DNA of 64,000 nucleotides, taken from assembly GCF_000165835.1 (NCBI RefSeq), contig NC_014640.1, positions 5,952,001 through 6,016,000 on the forward strand. The letters run 5' to 3'. The notes under the pieces were generated by a model. That model was given only the letters and a program-made list of their open reading frames with translations, ran no database searches and had not been told where the DNA came from. The translations under genes and the position numbers were made by a program. Positions 26,545 to 35,575 of the stretch are shown piece by piece. The stretch is from Achromobacter xylosoxidans A8. Lineage in GTDB: Bacteria; Pseudomonadota; Gammaproteobacteria; Burkholderiales; Burkholderiaceae_B. Every line of letters begins with the position of its first letter. The stretch's first letter is position 1.

Positions 26545-27636
26545 TTAGACGTTGAACAAGAAGTTCATCACGTCCCCATCCTGCACGATGTATTCCTTGC
26601 CTTCCGCGCGCATCTTGCCCGCTTCCTTGGCGCCCTGCTCGCCCTTGTAGGTGATGAAATCTTCGTAGGCGATGGTCTGGGCGCGAATGAAGCCGCGTTC
26701 GAAGTCGGTGTGGATGACGCCGGCGGCCTGGGGCGCGGTGGCGCCGATCGGCACGGTCCAGGCGCGCACTTCCTTCACGCCCGCGGTGAAGTAGGTCTGC
26801 AGGCCCAGCAGCTTGAAGGCGGCGCGGATCAGGCGGTTCAGGCCGGGTTCTTCCATGCCCATATCGGACAAGAAGGCTTGGCGGTCGGCGTCGTCGAGGT
26901 CGACGATTTCGGATTCGATGGCGGCGCAGATGGCGACCACGGGCGCGTTGCGCGCGGCGGCGAACTCGCTCAGGCGGTCCAGCAGCGGATTGTTGGTGAA
27001 GCCGTCGTCGGCCACGTTGCCCACGTACATCGCGCGCTTGGCGGTGATGAAGCAGAGCTGGGCGATATCGGCCTTTTCCTCGGTCGTGAGGTCCAGCGCG
27101 CGGATCGGCTTGGCTTCGTTCAGCTGGGCGATGCACTTTTCCAGCACGGCCACGATGCGTTGCGATTCCTTGTCGCCCGAGCGCGCCGTCTTCTGATGGC
27201 GCTGCAGGGCCTTTTCAGCGGTCTGCAGGTCGGCCAGGGCCAGTTCGGTCTCGATGACTTCGATGTCGGCGATGGGATCGACCTTGCCGGCCACGTGGAT
27301 CACGTTGGGATCTTCGAAGCAGCGCACCACGTTGACGATGGCGTCGGTTTCGCGGATGTGCGAGAGGAACTGGTTGCCCAGGCCTTCGCCCTTGCTCGCG
27401 CCGGCAACCAGGCCCGCGATGTCGACGAATTCGACGGTGGCGGACAGGATGCGTTCGGGCTTGACGATTTCAGCCAGCTTCTGCAGGCGCGGATCCGGCA
27501 CTTCGACCACACCGACGTTGGGCTCGATGGTGCAGAACGGATAGTTCTCGGCGGCGATGCCGGCGCGGGTCAGAGCGTTGAAGAGTGTCGATTTGCCTAC
27601 GTTGGGCAGGCCGACGATGCCGCATTGCAGAGCCAT
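26545..27636 (-). CDS. ychF: Redox-regulated ATPase YchF (Obg family)
   Basis: A 363-residue P-loop protein of the Obg family that prefers ATP and associates with ribosomes. It has [18 protein letters not shown] (G1, about residues 6-23), [10 protein letters not shown] (G2), [19 protein letters not shown] (G3), a central coiled-coil hairpin (about 120-200), and the C-terminal TGS domain ending MNFLFNV. Full length. It follows pth and the CPBP gene on the same strand after a gap of about 100 bases, as the ychF-pth linkage often does. Confidence 0.97.
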   Translation of the reverse strand: MALQCGIVGLPNVGKSTLFNALTRAGIAAENYPFCTIEPNVGVVEVPDPRLQKLAEIVKPERILSATVEFVDIAGLVAGASKGEGLGNQFLSHIRETDAIVNVVRCFEDPNVIHVAGKVDPIADIEVIETELALADLQTAEKALQRHQKTARSGDKESQRIVAVLEKCIAQLNEAKPIRALDLTTEEKADIAQLCFITAKRAMYVGNVADDGFTNNPLLDRLSEFAAARNAPVVAICAAIESEIVDLDDADRQAFLSDMGMEEPGLNRLIRAAFKLLGLQTYFTAGVKEVRAWTVPIGATAPQAAGVIHTDFERGFIRAQTIAYEDFITYKGEQGAKEAGKMRAEGKEYIVQDGDVMNFLFNV

Positions 27637-27733
27637 GGGAATCCTGTGTAAGTACGGTATTGATCGTTAACGTTCTAGTTTACCCTGGCCGGGCGCTCGA
27701 GCCCCGCCGGGGCGGCGGCCGTTGCGGCCCCGG

Positions 27734-28519
27734 TTAAGTCGCGGCGGCCGGGATCCAGCGCATGATGATCCAGATCATCAAAATAGGGCCGGCATTGAAA
27801 GCGGAGTGCAGCAGGATGGCCGCACCGATTCCGCGCCGCACGCGCATCCAGCCCAGCACCAGGCCCGTCAGCCATTGCGGCAGCACCAGCAGCGGCAACA
27901 GCCAATACGGCGTCTTGCTGTAGACGAAGTTGGTCAGGTGCACCGCGGCGAAGCTCAGCGCGACCAAGTGGAACACCAGGCCGAAGTGCTGCAGGTAATA
28001 GCGCCGCCAGGTGGTGTCCCAGCCTTGCAGCGGTTCGGCGCGCTGGCGCGCGCCCCAGCATGCCAGGATGACGAATGCGGCCAGCAGCAGGCCGGTCCAG
28101 ACCTTGGGCCCCCACAGCACCACGGGCACCATCGCCGGGATCAACCACAGCGCCTGCCTGGGGCGGCGCAAGCCATAGCGGAACAGAATTTCTTCGACCA
28201 ACGGCGCCCAGATCACGGCAGTCAGCCAGGGAATGTTGGTGGGATCAAGCCGATGCGTGACGCCACCCAGGCCGGCCGCGGCCACGGCAACAGGCCCCAG
28301 GGCGAACAGGTTCACGGCCCACAGCAGCGCAGCCCAGGCCAGCAGGCGGCCCGGCCCCAGGCCCGGCCACCAGTCGGCCACCAGGCCGCTCGCGGCTGCG
28401 CGGCCCGGCAGGCGCGAAGCCGGATGCGGGTGACGGATGAAACGCCAGAAATCCGCGACCTCGCTGCGAAAGCGCAGTTTTCCGCCAGACACCGATACCG
28501 ATTGCCGCTGGTCTGTCAT
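27734..28519 (-). CDS. CPBP-family intramembrane metalloprotease
   Basis: A membrane protein of 261 residues with about seven hydrophobic segments. The CPBP/Abi (Rce1-like) signature is complete: the glutamate pair in APLVEEILFRYGL (about residues 109-121), a histidine in FAAVHLTNF, and a C-terminal histidine in LLHSAFNAGP. The family includes CAAX-type prenyl proteases and bacteriocin self-immunity proteins. The substrate here is unknown. The ATG overlaps the pth stop (ATGA), so the two are translated together; an upstream TTG at 28522 is possible. Confidence 0.88.
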   Translation of the reverse strand: MTDQRQSVSVSGGKLRFRSEVADFWRFIRHPHPASRLPGRAAASGLVADWWPGLGPGRLLAWAALLWAVNLFALGPVAVAAAGLGGVTHRLDPTNIPWLTAVIWAPLVEEILFRYGLRRPRQALWLIPAMVPVVLWGPKVWTGLLLAAFVILACWGARQRAEPLQGWDTTWRRYYLQHFGLVFHLVALSFAAVHLTNFVYSKTPYWLLPLLVLPQWLTGLVLGWMRVRRGIGAAILLHSAFNAGPILMIWIIMRWIPAAAT

Positions 28520-29115
28520 CAAGCCTCGTTGCCGCTATGCAGCTGACGCGTGGCCAAGGGGAAATCGCCGGCCAGCATCGCCGGCACCACCGCGCGGCAA
28601 CGGTCGATGACCGCTTCGATTTCTTTCTGCTCTTCGCGACGTGGCGGATGCAGGACGAAGTCCGCCACCTGCTGGGCCAGGCCCAGCGTGCGCGGGTGAC
28701 CGATGCCGATGCGCAGGCGCCAAAAGTTGGGGCTGCCCAGCGCCGCCTGAATGTCCTTCAGGCCATTGTGGCCCGCATGGCCGCCGCCCTGCTTCAGTTT
28801 CACCTGGCCGGGCATCAGGTCCAGCTCGTCGTGCAGCACCAGCACCTGCTCCGGCGTCAGCTTGTAGAAGCGGGCCAGCGCGCCGACCGCCTGGCCGGAA
28901 CGGTTCATGTAGGTGTTGGGCTTCAACAGCAGCACGTTGTCCGCGCCCAGGCGGGACTTGGCCACCATGCCGAAAAAGGACTTCTCCAGCGCAAAGGAAG
29001 CGCGCAAGTCGTCCGCCAGGTGGTCGGCCAGCCAGAAGCCGGCGTTGTGCCGGGTGGTTTCGTAATCAGGGCCGGGATTACCCAGTCCCACGATGAGGCG
29101 TATAGGAGTAGACAT
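28519..29115 (-). CDS. pth: Peptidyl-tRNA hydrolase
   Basis: Recycles peptidyl-tRNAs dropped from stalled ribosomes. The 198-residue protein has the N-terminal [20 protein letters not shown] with the catalytic His, [28 protein letters not shown] and [15 protein letters not shown]. The C-terminus carries the lid helix. It follows rplY on the same strand, the usual rplY-pth pairing, with a terminator between them. Confidence 0.97.
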   Translation of the reverse strand: MSTPIRLIVGLGNPGPDYETTRHNAGFWLADHLADDLRASFALEKSFFGMVAKSRLGADNVLLLKPNTYMNRSGQAVGALARFYKLTPEQVLVLHDELDLMPGQVKLKQGGGHAGHNGLKDIQAALGSPNFWRLRIGIGHPRTLGLAQQVADFVLHPPRREEQKEIEAVIDRCRAVVPAMLAGDFPLATRQLHSGNEA

Positions 29116-29133
29116 GATGGGGGTGTTTAAACC

Positions 29134-29170
29134 AAAAAACCCTGCGCATGCAAATGCACACGCAGGGTTT
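29134..29170 (-). terminator. Intrinsic terminator of rplY
   Basis: A 9-bp stem (AACCCTGCG/CGCAGGGTT) is followed on the minus strand by a T-run (complement of 29134-29139). It lies between rplY and pth, so pth expression needs readthrough or its own promoter. Confidence 0.85.
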
Positions 29171-29212
29171 CGGGTACCAGCCGCGGAAAGCCCGGGGGCT
29201 TTCCGGCAGGAC

Positions 29213-29827
29213 TTAGGCGGCCGGAGCTTCGGCAGCGCCTTCGTCAGCGGCAGCGCCGCCCTTGACCACGGCCGTGGCGGCCAGCAGCGGGTTGGCGTCG
29301 CCGCCGTGGGGCACGTAGGTCACGCCCTTGGGCAGCTTGATGTCGGCCAGGTGGACCGATGCGCCAGGCAGCAGGTCCTTCAGGTCCACTTCGATGAACT
29401 GGGGCAGCGCTGCCGGCAGGCAGGTGACTTCCAGTTCGGTCAGGACGTGGCTGATGATGGCGCCGCCCAGCTTCACAGCCGGCGAGACTTCAGCGTTGAT
29501 GAAGTGGAACGGGACCTTGGTGTGCAGGGCCTGGTTGGCGTCCACGCGCTGGAAGTCCACGTGCAGGACTTGCGGCTTGTAGGCGTGCCATTGAACCGAA
29601 CGCAGCAGGACTTGCTCTTCCTTGGCTGCGCCTTCCAGCGCCATTTGCAGGATCGACGCGTGGAATTCTTCCTTGCGCAGGGCGTGGTAGATCTCGTTGT
29701 GGTCGAGTTCGATGTTCAGGGGGGCAGCCGTACCGCCATAAACGATGGCGGGAACGCGGCCCGCGCGGCGCAGGCGGCGGCTCGCACTCGAACCCTGGAC
29801 GCTACGCGCAGTGGCATTGAATTTCAT
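29213..29827 (-). CDS. rplY: 50S ribosomal protein L25 (general stress protein Ctc type)
   Basis: Binds 5S rRNA in the large subunit. The 204-residue protein is the long Ctc form: an N-terminal L25 domain ([25 protein letters not shown], about residues 8-32) and a C-terminal TL5-like beta domain (residues about 95-185), with an Ala/Glu-rich tail. The start [12 protein letters not shown] is chosen over an upstream in-frame ATG at 29845 that adds MFLEFS and has no family match. Confidence 0.96.
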   Translation of the reverse strand: MKFNATARSVQGSSASRRLRRAGRVPAIVYGGTAAPLNIELDHNEIYHALRKEEFHASILQMALEGAAKEEQVLLRSVQWHAYKPQVLHVDFQRVDANQALHTKVPFHFINAEVSPAVKLGGAIISHVLTELEVTCLPAALPQFIEVDLKDLLPGASVHLADIKLPKGVTYVPHGGDANPLLAATAVVKGGAAADEGAAEAPAA

Positions 29828-29904
29828 GGAAAACTCCAAAAACAATAAATGGCGAAGAGACTTCGCCGATTAGTGCACGGCACGCGAAATGCGCACCGTG
29901 TTTG

Positions 29905-29934
29905 TTGCGCCTTGCCGCGACCAGCAAGGCGCAA
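29905..29934. repeat. Perfect 11-bp hairpin between prs and rplY
   Basis: TTGCGCCTTGC and GCAAGGCGCAA enclose an 8-base loop. Neither strand has a T-run after it, so it may be a processing or stability element in the prs-rplY transcript and not a terminator. Confidence 0.6.
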
Positions 29935-29974
29935 AACTCAGTATCCGGACTGCCCGTCCGAGGGACGCCGCGTC

Positions 29975-30925
29975 TTAGTCGACGAACAGCGAGCTGACCG
30001 ATTCCGCGTTCGAGATACGCAGGATGGTCTCGCCCAGCAGCGCGGCGCACGACAGCTGGCGGATCTTGCCGCTGGCCTGGCCTTGCTCGGAGAGCGGAAT
30101 GGTGTCGGTGACGACCAGCTCGTCCAGTTCCGACGCTTCGATGCGGTCGATGGCGCCGCCCGACAGCACGGGGTGCGTGCAATAGGCGTAAACGGCGCCG
30201 GCGCCGCGGTCCTTCAGGGCCTGGGCCGCCTTGCACAGCGTGCCGGCGGTGTCGACCATGTCGTCCATGATGATGCAGGTGCGGCCGTCGACTTCACCGA
30301 TGATGTTCATCACTTCCGACACGTTGGCGCGCGGGCGGCGTTTGTCGATGATGGCCAGGTCGGCTTCCAGCTGCTTGGCCAGCGCGCGGGCCCGCACCAC
30401 GCCGCCGATGTCCGGGGACACCACGACCAGGTTCGAGAAATTGCGGCGCCAGATGTCGCCCAGCAGGATCGGACCCGCGTAGATGTTGTCCACGGGGATA
30501 TCGAAGAAGCCCTGGATCTGGTCGGCGTGCAGGTCCATGGTCAGGACTCGGTCGACGCCAGCCACTTGCAGCATGTTGGCCACGACCTTGGCCGAGATGG
30601 CCACGCGCGCCGAGCGCGGGCGGCGGTCCTGGCGGGCATAGCCGAAATAGGGAATCGCGGCGGTGATGCGGCCAGCGGAAGCGCGGCGCAAGGCATCGAC
30701 CATCACCATGATTTCCATCAGGTTGTCGTTGGTAGGGGCACAGGTGGGCTGCAGGACGAAGACGTCCTTGCCGCGCACGTTCTCGTTGATCTCGACCATC
30801 ACTTCGCCGTCCGAGAAGCGACCGACGGTCATCTTGCCCAGGGACATATCGAGGTGGTTGACTACGTCCACGGCCAGCCGAGTGTTGGCGGTGCCCGTGA
30901 AAATCATGAAGCTATCGTTTGCCAT
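29975..30925 (-). CDS. prs: Ribose-phosphate pyrophosphokinase
   Basis: Makes PRPP from ribose 5-phosphate and ATP for nucleotide, histidine and NAD synthesis. The 316-residue protein is standard: [17 protein letters not shown] at the N-terminus, the flexible ATP loop [18 protein letters not shown] (about residues 96-113), the divalent-cation site [16 protein letters not shown] (about 130-145) and the PRPP loop [13 protein letters not shown] (about 222-234). It lies downstream of tRNA-Gln and upstream of rplY. Confidence 0.98.
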   Translation of the reverse strand: MANDSFMIFTGTANTRLAVDVVNHLDMSLGKMTVGRFSDGEVMVEINENVRGKDVFVLQPTCAPTNDNLMEIMVMVDALRRASAGRITAAIPYFGYARQDRRPRSARVAISAKVVANMLQVAGVDRVLTMDLHADQIQGFFDIPVDNIYAGPILLGDIWRRNFSNLVVVSPDIGGVVRARALAKQLEADLAIIDKRRPRANVSEVMNIIGEVDGRTCIIMDDMVDTAGTLCKAAQALKDRGAGAVYAYCTHPVLSGGAIDRIEASELDELVVTDTIPLSEQGQASGKIRQLSCAALLGETILRISNAESVSSLFVD

Positions 30926-30960
30926 GATGGATGATGCGATGGTCGTTTTAAGACACTAAC

Positions 30961-30980
30961 GAGGTGATGCGAGGTGATGC
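30961..30980. repeat. Tandem repeat GAGGTGATGC x2 upstream of prs
   Basis: Two exact 10-base copies lie side by side, 36 bases upstream of the prs start. Reverse-complemented, they read GCATCACCTC twice in the prs leader. The meaning is unknown. Confidence 0.6.
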
Positions 30981-31000
30981 ACCAGCGGACCCGGAAAATA

Positions 31001-31054
31001 AAAAAGCTGCTGAACCCGGGCCAGTGTCTTACAGGCGTGTTCAACAGCTTTTTT
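31001..31054 (-). terminator. Terminator downstream of tRNA-Gln
   Basis: A 15-bp nearly perfect stem (arms 31001-31015 and 31040-31054, AAAAAGCTG.. with ..CAGCTTTTT) ends in a run of T on the minus strand. It is placed to end the lolB-ispE-tRNA transcript before prs. The A-rich arm could also work for the other strand. Confidence 0.8.
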
Positions 31055-31065
31055 ATGTATTCGGT

Positions 31066-31142
31066 TGGCTGGGGAGGAAGGATTCGAACCTTCGCATGCC
31101 GGAATCAAAATCCGGTGCCTTAACCAGCTTGGCGACTCCCCA
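31066..31142 (-). tRNA. tRNA-Gln (anticodon UUG)
   Basis: A complete 77-base cloverleaf with encoded CCA. The acceptor arms are TGGGGAG and CTCCCCA, followed by GCCA; the D-arm is GCCAAGCTGGTTAAGGC; the anticodon arm is CCGGA-TTTTGAT-TCCGG with anticodon TTG; and the T-arm is GAAGG-TTCGAAT-CCTTC. The U1-A72 pair is a known identity element of tRNA-Gln. It begins one base after the ispE stop codon, so it is almost certainly excised from the ispE transcript. Confidence 0.98.
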
Positions 31143-31143
31143 A

Positions 31144-32055
31144 CTATCTTGCAATCCAATTCCGCAACGGATGTTCAGCTAACCCAGTACATGCCTGCAC
31201 TAACCGAAACCGTGGATGCGTTTGGCTGAATGTTTTATCAGCGCCGCGCATTATAGCGGATATTTCTGCTTCTGCCAAAACGGCTTCGGAGAGTTCGGAA
31301 AATTCGGCGAATAAACACGCACCAGATCCCGACATGCGAACTGGGGTTCCACGAAGGATTCCCTGTTCAGCAAGCCACCGCGATGCCCCAAGTACTTCTG
31401 GGTAAAGACGGTAGACCACCGGCTCCAAATCATTCCTGCCGAAGCGGGAAGTAGGCGAAGCAAGAAAGACCGCTATTGTGGTGGAAGAAGAATCCCTTGT
31501 CAAATCGGGTGCGGAAAATACTTGTGGGGTGGGTACGCTGGCGTCCGGTTGCGCCACCAGGTAGGCGCGTTCAGGCAGCGTCACCGCAGTCAGGTCTTCG
31601 CCCACGCCCTGGGCGAAAGCCGATTGCCCGAAGACGAACACGGGCACATCCGCCCCCAGGGGCAGGGCCAGCGCCATGAGTTCGCGCCGCGACAGCCCCG
31701 TGCCCCACAGCCTGTTCAAGGCGATCAGCACCGAGGCGGCATCGCTGGAGCCCCCTCCCAGGCCGCCACCCTGCGGAATACGTTTTTCCAGGCCTATCTG
31801 CACGCCCTGCTTCGTGCCTGTGGCCCGCTGCAGCGCGTGCGCGGCGCGCAAGGTCAGATCCTGCTCTTCAGGCACGCCCGGTAGCTCCGTGGCGCGACTG
31901 ATGATGCCATCGGCGCGCAGGTCGAAGTGCAGGGTGTCGCACAGGTCGATGAAGCGGAAGACGGTCTGCAGCAGGTGGTAGCCATCGGCGCGCCGGCCCA
32001 CGACGTGCAGGAATAGATTCAGCTTGGCGGGAGCGGGTACGTCGTAGAGAGTCAC
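31144..32055 (-). CDS. ispE: 4-diphosphocytidyl-2-C-methyl-D-erythritol kinase
   Basis: A GHMP kinase of the MEP isoprenoid pathway. The 303-residue protein starts at GTG and has PAPAKLNLFLHVVGRRADGYH, the ATP loop IPQGGGLGGGSSDAASVL (about residues 95-112) and a C-terminal MSGSGACLFAEF motif. A terminator-like hairpin separates it from lolB. Its TAG stop lies one base from tRNA-Gln. Confidence 0.97.
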   Translation of the reverse strand: MTLYDVPAPAKLNLFLHVVGRRADGYHLLQTVFRFIDLCDTLHFDLRADGIISRATELPGVPEEQDLTLRAAHALQRATGTKQGVQIGLEKRIPQGGGLGGGSSDAASVLIALNRLWGTGLSRRELMALALPLGADVPVFVFGQSAFAQGVGEDLTAVTLPERAYLVAQPDASVPTPQVFSAPDLTRDSSSTTIAVFLASPTSRFGRNDLEPVVYRLYPEVLGASRWLAEQGILRGTPVRMSGSGACLFAEFSELSEAVLAEAEISAIMRGADKTFSQTHPRFRLVQACTGLAEHPLRNWIAR

Positions 32056-32064
32056 GGCTGGGCG

Positions 32065-32099
32065 AAAAAAAAACGGTAGCCCGATTTTACTGGCTACCG
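32065..32099 (-). terminator. Terminator or attenuator between lolB and ispE
   Basis: A perfect 8-bp stem (CGGTAGCC/GGCTACCG) with a 10-base loop is followed on the minus strand by nine T. It stands only 10 bases before the ispE start codon, so ispE would depend on readthrough unless it has another promoter. Confidence 0.85.
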
Positions 32100-32127
32100 C
32101 TGGTTTCGAGCCGGCACGGCCCGCTGT

Positions 32128-32727
32128 TCAAGGCTGGTTGACGACCAGGCGCAGCATGATGCGGCGACCGGGCTCCTTGCGTTCCAGCACCAGCAATTGC
32201 GGACCCAGCGTGTCGTAGCGCGACAACCGCGCGCGCCAGCCGCCCTGCTCGAAAGCCGCCGGGCGGCCCAGCTCGTCGCGGGACACCTCGGTGGCCTCGG
32301 GCGTGGCGGCCAGCTTGCCGCGCAGCCAATCGCGCAGGCCGGACACGGGCATGCTGCTGCCCAGCGCTTCCTCGGCCAGGGCATCGGGATTGTCGGCGAC
32401 CAGGCGGGTGCCGTCGGCCTTGGTCAGGCTGGCCGCGCCGGGCCGCCCTTCCACGCGCGCCTCGGTCGAGCCCAGGGGATTGGTCAGGTCCAGCACATAG
32501 TGGCGGCCGTCATCCGACCACGAGAAGCCGCCCTGCACGGCATTCTGCTTGCCGCTTTCCTCGTTGACGGTGATGGCGAAGCGGCCGATACGGGAGAACG
32601 CGTCGGCGCTGGCGCCTTCGATTGGCTTGGGCGTGGTGCAGGCGGCCAGCGTCGCCGCCAACATCGCCATCAGCAACCAGCGCAGCGGCGCCGCTGCGCC
32701 GAACACGCGTTGAACAACTGCCGTCAC
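32128..32727 (-). CDS. lolB: Outer-membrane lipoprotein insertase LolB
   Basis: Receives lipoproteins from LolA and inserts them in the outer membrane. The 199-residue precursor has a signal peptide with the lipobox LAAC (about residues 26-29), then TTPKPIEG and the LolB beta-half-barrel: GRFAITVNEESGKQNAVQGGFSWSDDG and VLDLTNPLGSTEARVEG. The ATG overlaps the stop of the upstream TPR gene. The lolB-ispE-tRNA-Gln-prs order is conserved in related bacteria. Confidence 0.93.
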   Translation of the reverse strand: MTAVVQRVFGAAAPLRWLLMAMLAATLAACTTPKPIEGASADAFSRIGRFAITVNEESGKQNAVQGGFSWSDDGRHYVLDLTNPLGSTEARVEGRPGAASLTKADGTRLVADNPDALAEEALGSSMPVSGLRDWLRGKLAATPEATEVSRDELGRPAAFEQGGWRARLSRYDTLGPQLLVLERKEPGRRIMLRLVVNQP

Positions 32728-34547
32728 AGGCCGATCCCCAGGCGCTTGGCCACATCCTGAACCGTCTTGTTCTTGGGATCCTTCGCCACCGCGGCGCGCA
32801 GCAGCTCCGTAGCCTGGTCGCGCTTGCCCTGGGTCCAGAGGACTTCAGCCAGGTGAGCGGCGATGTCGGCTTCCGGACGCACGCTATAGGCGCGCCGCAG
32901 GTAGTCGGCGGCGGCCGCTGAATCGCCCATGCGGTACTTGACCCAGCCCATGCTGTCGAGGATGAACGGATCGTTGGGGGCCAGCTCCAGCGCTTGCGTG
33001 ATCAGGTCCAGGGCCTCGGGCAGGCGCTGGTTGTGATCGGCCAGCGTGTAGCCCAGCGCGTTGTAGGCGTGCGCGTGATCCGGGTCCAGCGCAATGACCT
33101 GGCGCAACATGCGCTCCAGGTCGGCCAGGCGGTTCTGGCGTTCGTACAGCATGGCCAGTTCGTACTTGATCTCGACCGTGTCGGGCAGCGCTTGATCGGC
33201 AGCTTCCAGCACCGACACCGCCTGCTGCACGCGGTCGGCGTCGCGCAGGATCTGGGCCTTGGTCAGCACGCCCAGCGTGCGCTCTTCCTCGTCCTGGGGA
33301 CCGGCGGCGTCGATCATGGCCAGCGCGTCGTCGATGCGGCCGCTCTTGGCGCGCAAGGCGGCCTGGCGCATGTGCACCGAGTAGCGCAGGGTCGGGTCGT
33401 CGATGCGGCCCAGTTCAGCGATGGCGTCGTCGTAGTGCCCCTGATCTTCGGCAATGCGGGCCAGCAGCACATGGGCATCGGCGGCGGCAGCGCCGGCGTC
33501 GGTCGCGCCGGGCACGGTGGCCCGCTGGCGCTGCTGCTGCACGTCCAGATACTGCTGCAGCAGACTCTTGGCCTGCGGCAATTGCCCGGCCTTATAGGCC
33601 AGTTGCGCCTGCATGAACAAGAGGTCGAAATCTTCCGGCGAACGGCGCGACATGGCCTGCAATTCAGCCAATGCGCCGTTGTAATCGCCGCTGTCGGCCA
33701 ATTGGCCGGCCAGCATCAGGCGCACTTTGCGGGCGTTGGGATTGCGGGCGATGTAGGCACGCGCTTCGGTCTGCGCGCGCTGCGGGTCCACCCTGTAGCC
33801 GTACTCAAGCACACGCAGCGCGGCGGCTTCCGACTTCGGATCCGCAGCCAGGGCCGCACGCGACTCCTGCGCGGCGCGGGTGTAGTCGCCAGAGGCGGAG
33901 GCCACGTCCGCCAGCGCCAGATGCGCGGCCGGCAGCTTGCGCACGTTGTCGCTCAGGGATTCGTCCAGGATGCGCAAGGCCAGGCGGCGGTCATTCAACC
34001 GGCTCAGCACGGCCAAGGCCTGACCGATAGCGGCCGGCTTGTCGCGCGAGGAATCGATGCGGTTGCGCAAGGCCTGCGACAGCCCCTTGGTCTGGCCGTT
34101 GGCGGCGGCCAGCGCCAGTTCAGTGGAGCTGGCCTCCACGTCGTTGGGGGACAGGCGCGCCCAGACCCGGGCGGCGTCCAAGGCGCCAGGGAGGTTGCCG
34201 CCGGCCAGTTGGAATTCGAGGGCGCGGCGGGCCAGGCGCGGATCGCCGGTATCTCGCGCCAGGCCCAGCATGGTGGTAGCCGCCGAGCCGTACATGCCGC
34301 GCTGCGCGGCGATCTCGGACGCGAGCACGCGGTAAAAGATGTCGGCGGTCAGCGAGACATAGGGCAACTGCCCGGGGCGCAGCCGGATTACTTCGGTTTC
34401 AGGGTGGCGGCTCTGAGGCGCCATCCGTGGCCCGGTCGCATCGCGCGTCCGGCTGTCGGCGGCCTGGGCCGGCGGGGTCAGTATTGCTGCCAGCGCAAGC
34501 GCTAGCGCGGCGATCCCGATATTTATAGGTTTGAAAGACGACTTCAC
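32724..34547 (-). CDS. Periplasmic TPR-repeat protein
   Basis: A 607-residue exported protein built mostly of tetratricopeptide repeats. The best repeats are near the C-terminus: AYNALGYTLADHNQRLPEALDLITQALELAPNDPFILDSMGWVKYRMGDS. The GTG start at 34547 gives a clean Sec signal peptide (SSFKPINIGIAALALALAAILTPPAQA-ADS). The frame stays open upstream but adds sequence antisense to mutM without export logic. It overlaps lolB by 4 bases, suggesting a role in envelope assembly or lipoprotein handling, which is inference. Confidence 0.87.
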   Translation of the reverse strand: MKSSFKPINIGIAALALALAAILTPPAQAADSRTRDATGPRMAPQSRHPETEVIRLRPGQLPYVSLTADIFYRVLASEIAAQRGMYGSAATTMLGLARDTGDPRLARRALEFQLAGGNLPGALDAARVWARLSPNDVEASSTELALAAANGQTKGLSQALRNRIDSSRDKPAAIGQALAVLSRLNDRRLALRILDESLSDNVRKLPAAHLALADVASASGDYTRAAQESRAALAADPKSEAAALRVLEYGYRVDPQRAQTEARAYIARNPNARKVRLMLAGQLADSGDYNGALAELQAMSRRSPEDFDLLFMQAQLAYKAGQLPQAKSLLQQYLDVQQQRQRATVPGATDAGAAAADAHVLLARIAEDQGHYDDAIAELGRIDDPTLRYSVHMRQAALRAKSGRIDDALAMIDAAGPQDEEERTLGVLTKAQILRDADRVQQAVSVLEAADQALPDTVEIKYELAMLYERQNRLADLERMLRQVIALDPDHAHAYNALGYTLADHNQRLPEALDLITQALELAPNDPFILDSMGWVKYRMGDSAAAADYLRRAYSVRPEADIAAHLAEVLWTQGKRDQATELLRAAVAKDPKNKTVQDVAKRLGIGL

Positions 34548-34608
34548 GCGGCCCGTCCGGTTGATGGCACAATCTTCGTACACGCAATTAATGATCTTAC
34601 ACTGGCTC

Positions 34609-35436
34609 ATGCCGGAACTGCCTGAAGTCGAAACCACGCGCCGAGGAATCGACGCCGTCATCACCGGCCGGACGCTGACGCGGCTGGTCATCCATGAATC
34701 CCGCATGCGCTGGCCCATCCCCCCGGATCTGCCGGCCACGATCGCCGGCCGCGCGGTGCTGGAATGCGCGCGCCGCGGCAAGTACCTGCTGCTGCGGTTC
34801 GAACACGGCACCCAGATCGTGCATCTGGGCATGTCCGGGTCGCTGCGCAGCGTCGCCCCTGGCGAGTTCCTGCGCAAGCACGACCACGTCGAATGGATCT
34901 TCGAGGAAGCCGTGCTGCGCCTGCACGACCCGCGGCGCTTCGGCGCGGTGTTGTGGCACCCCGCCAGCGATGGCCCCGTCGATGTCCACCCCCTGCTGGC
35001 CAAGCTGGGCATCGAGCCCTTCGACCCGCGTTTCGACGGCGCCTGGCTGCACCGCCACTTCAAGAATCACAGCGCCGCCATCAAGCAGGTGCTGCTGGCC
35101 GGCATGGCAGTGGTGGGCGTGGGCAATATCTATGCGTCGGAAAGCCTGTTCCGCGCCCGCATCAACCCCAAGACGCCGGCCAACAAGCTGTCGCCCGCCC
35201 GCTGCGAGCGCCTGGCCGACATGGTGCGCGCCACCCTGGCCGACGCCCTGACTTCGGGCGGCAGCACGCTGCGCGACTATGTCGGGGCCACCGGCGAACC
35301 AGGCGCCTACTTCGAGATCCACGCCGCTGTCTATGAGCGCGAGGGCCAGCCCTGCCGGGTCTGCTCCACCCCGATACGGCGCATCGTGCAGGGGCAGCGG
35401 GCCACCTATTACTGCCCGAAATGCCAAAGAAACTGA
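34609..35436 (+). CDS. mutM: Formamidopyrimidine-DNA glycosylase (Fpg/MutM)
   Basis: Excises 8-oxoguanine and formamidopyrimidines and cleaves the abasic strand. The 275-residue protein begins MPELPEVETTRRG, leaving the catalytic Pro at position 2 after Met removal and Glu at 3. The H2TH region (AIKQVLLAGMAVVGVGNIYASE) and the C-terminal zinc finger CRVCSTPIRRIVQGQRATYYCPKC are intact. It is divergent from the TPR gene with about 60 bases between starts. Confidence 0.98.
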   Translation: MPELPEVETTRRGIDAVITGRTLTRLVIHESRMRWPIPPDLPATIAGRAVLECARRGKYLLLRFEHGTQIVHLGMSGSLRSVAPGEFLRKHDHVEWIFEEAVLRLHDPRRFGAVLWHPASDGPVDVHPLLAKLGIEPFDPRFDGAWLHRHFKNHSAAIKQVLLAGMAVVGVGNIYASESLFRARINPKTPANKLSPARCERLADMVRATLADALTSGGSTLRDYVGATGEPGAYFEIHAAVYEREGQPCRVCSTPIRRIVQGQRATYYCPKCQRN

Positions 35437-35504
35437 CCGGAGCCGACCCCAAAATCCGCGGGAAATCCCTGTAAAAACAAGGCCATTTGTTTATAGCAAA
35501 CGTA

Positions 35505-35533
35505 TTGCACAAACACTAACGTCGGGCTATATT
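35505..35533 (+). promoter_or_regulatory. Sigma-70 promoter of the MBL-fold/monooxygenase operon
   Basis: TTGCAC (35505-35510) and TATATT (35528-35533) are 17 bases apart, 42 bases before the start codon. Just upstream, around 35486-35500, lies TTTG-N7-CAAA, a candidate operator half-site pair. This is the best-formed promoter in the window. Confidence 0.75.
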
Positions 35534-35575
35534 CCTTCCACACACCCTATTCCTATAAAAGTGGAAGGAGCCTCC

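Noticed and set aside
34608..34611. A second CATG shared start, between mutM and the TPR gene
   Set aside because: The TPR frame does reach this ATG, but only the GTG at 34547 gives a proper signal peptide, so the overlap is probably not used.
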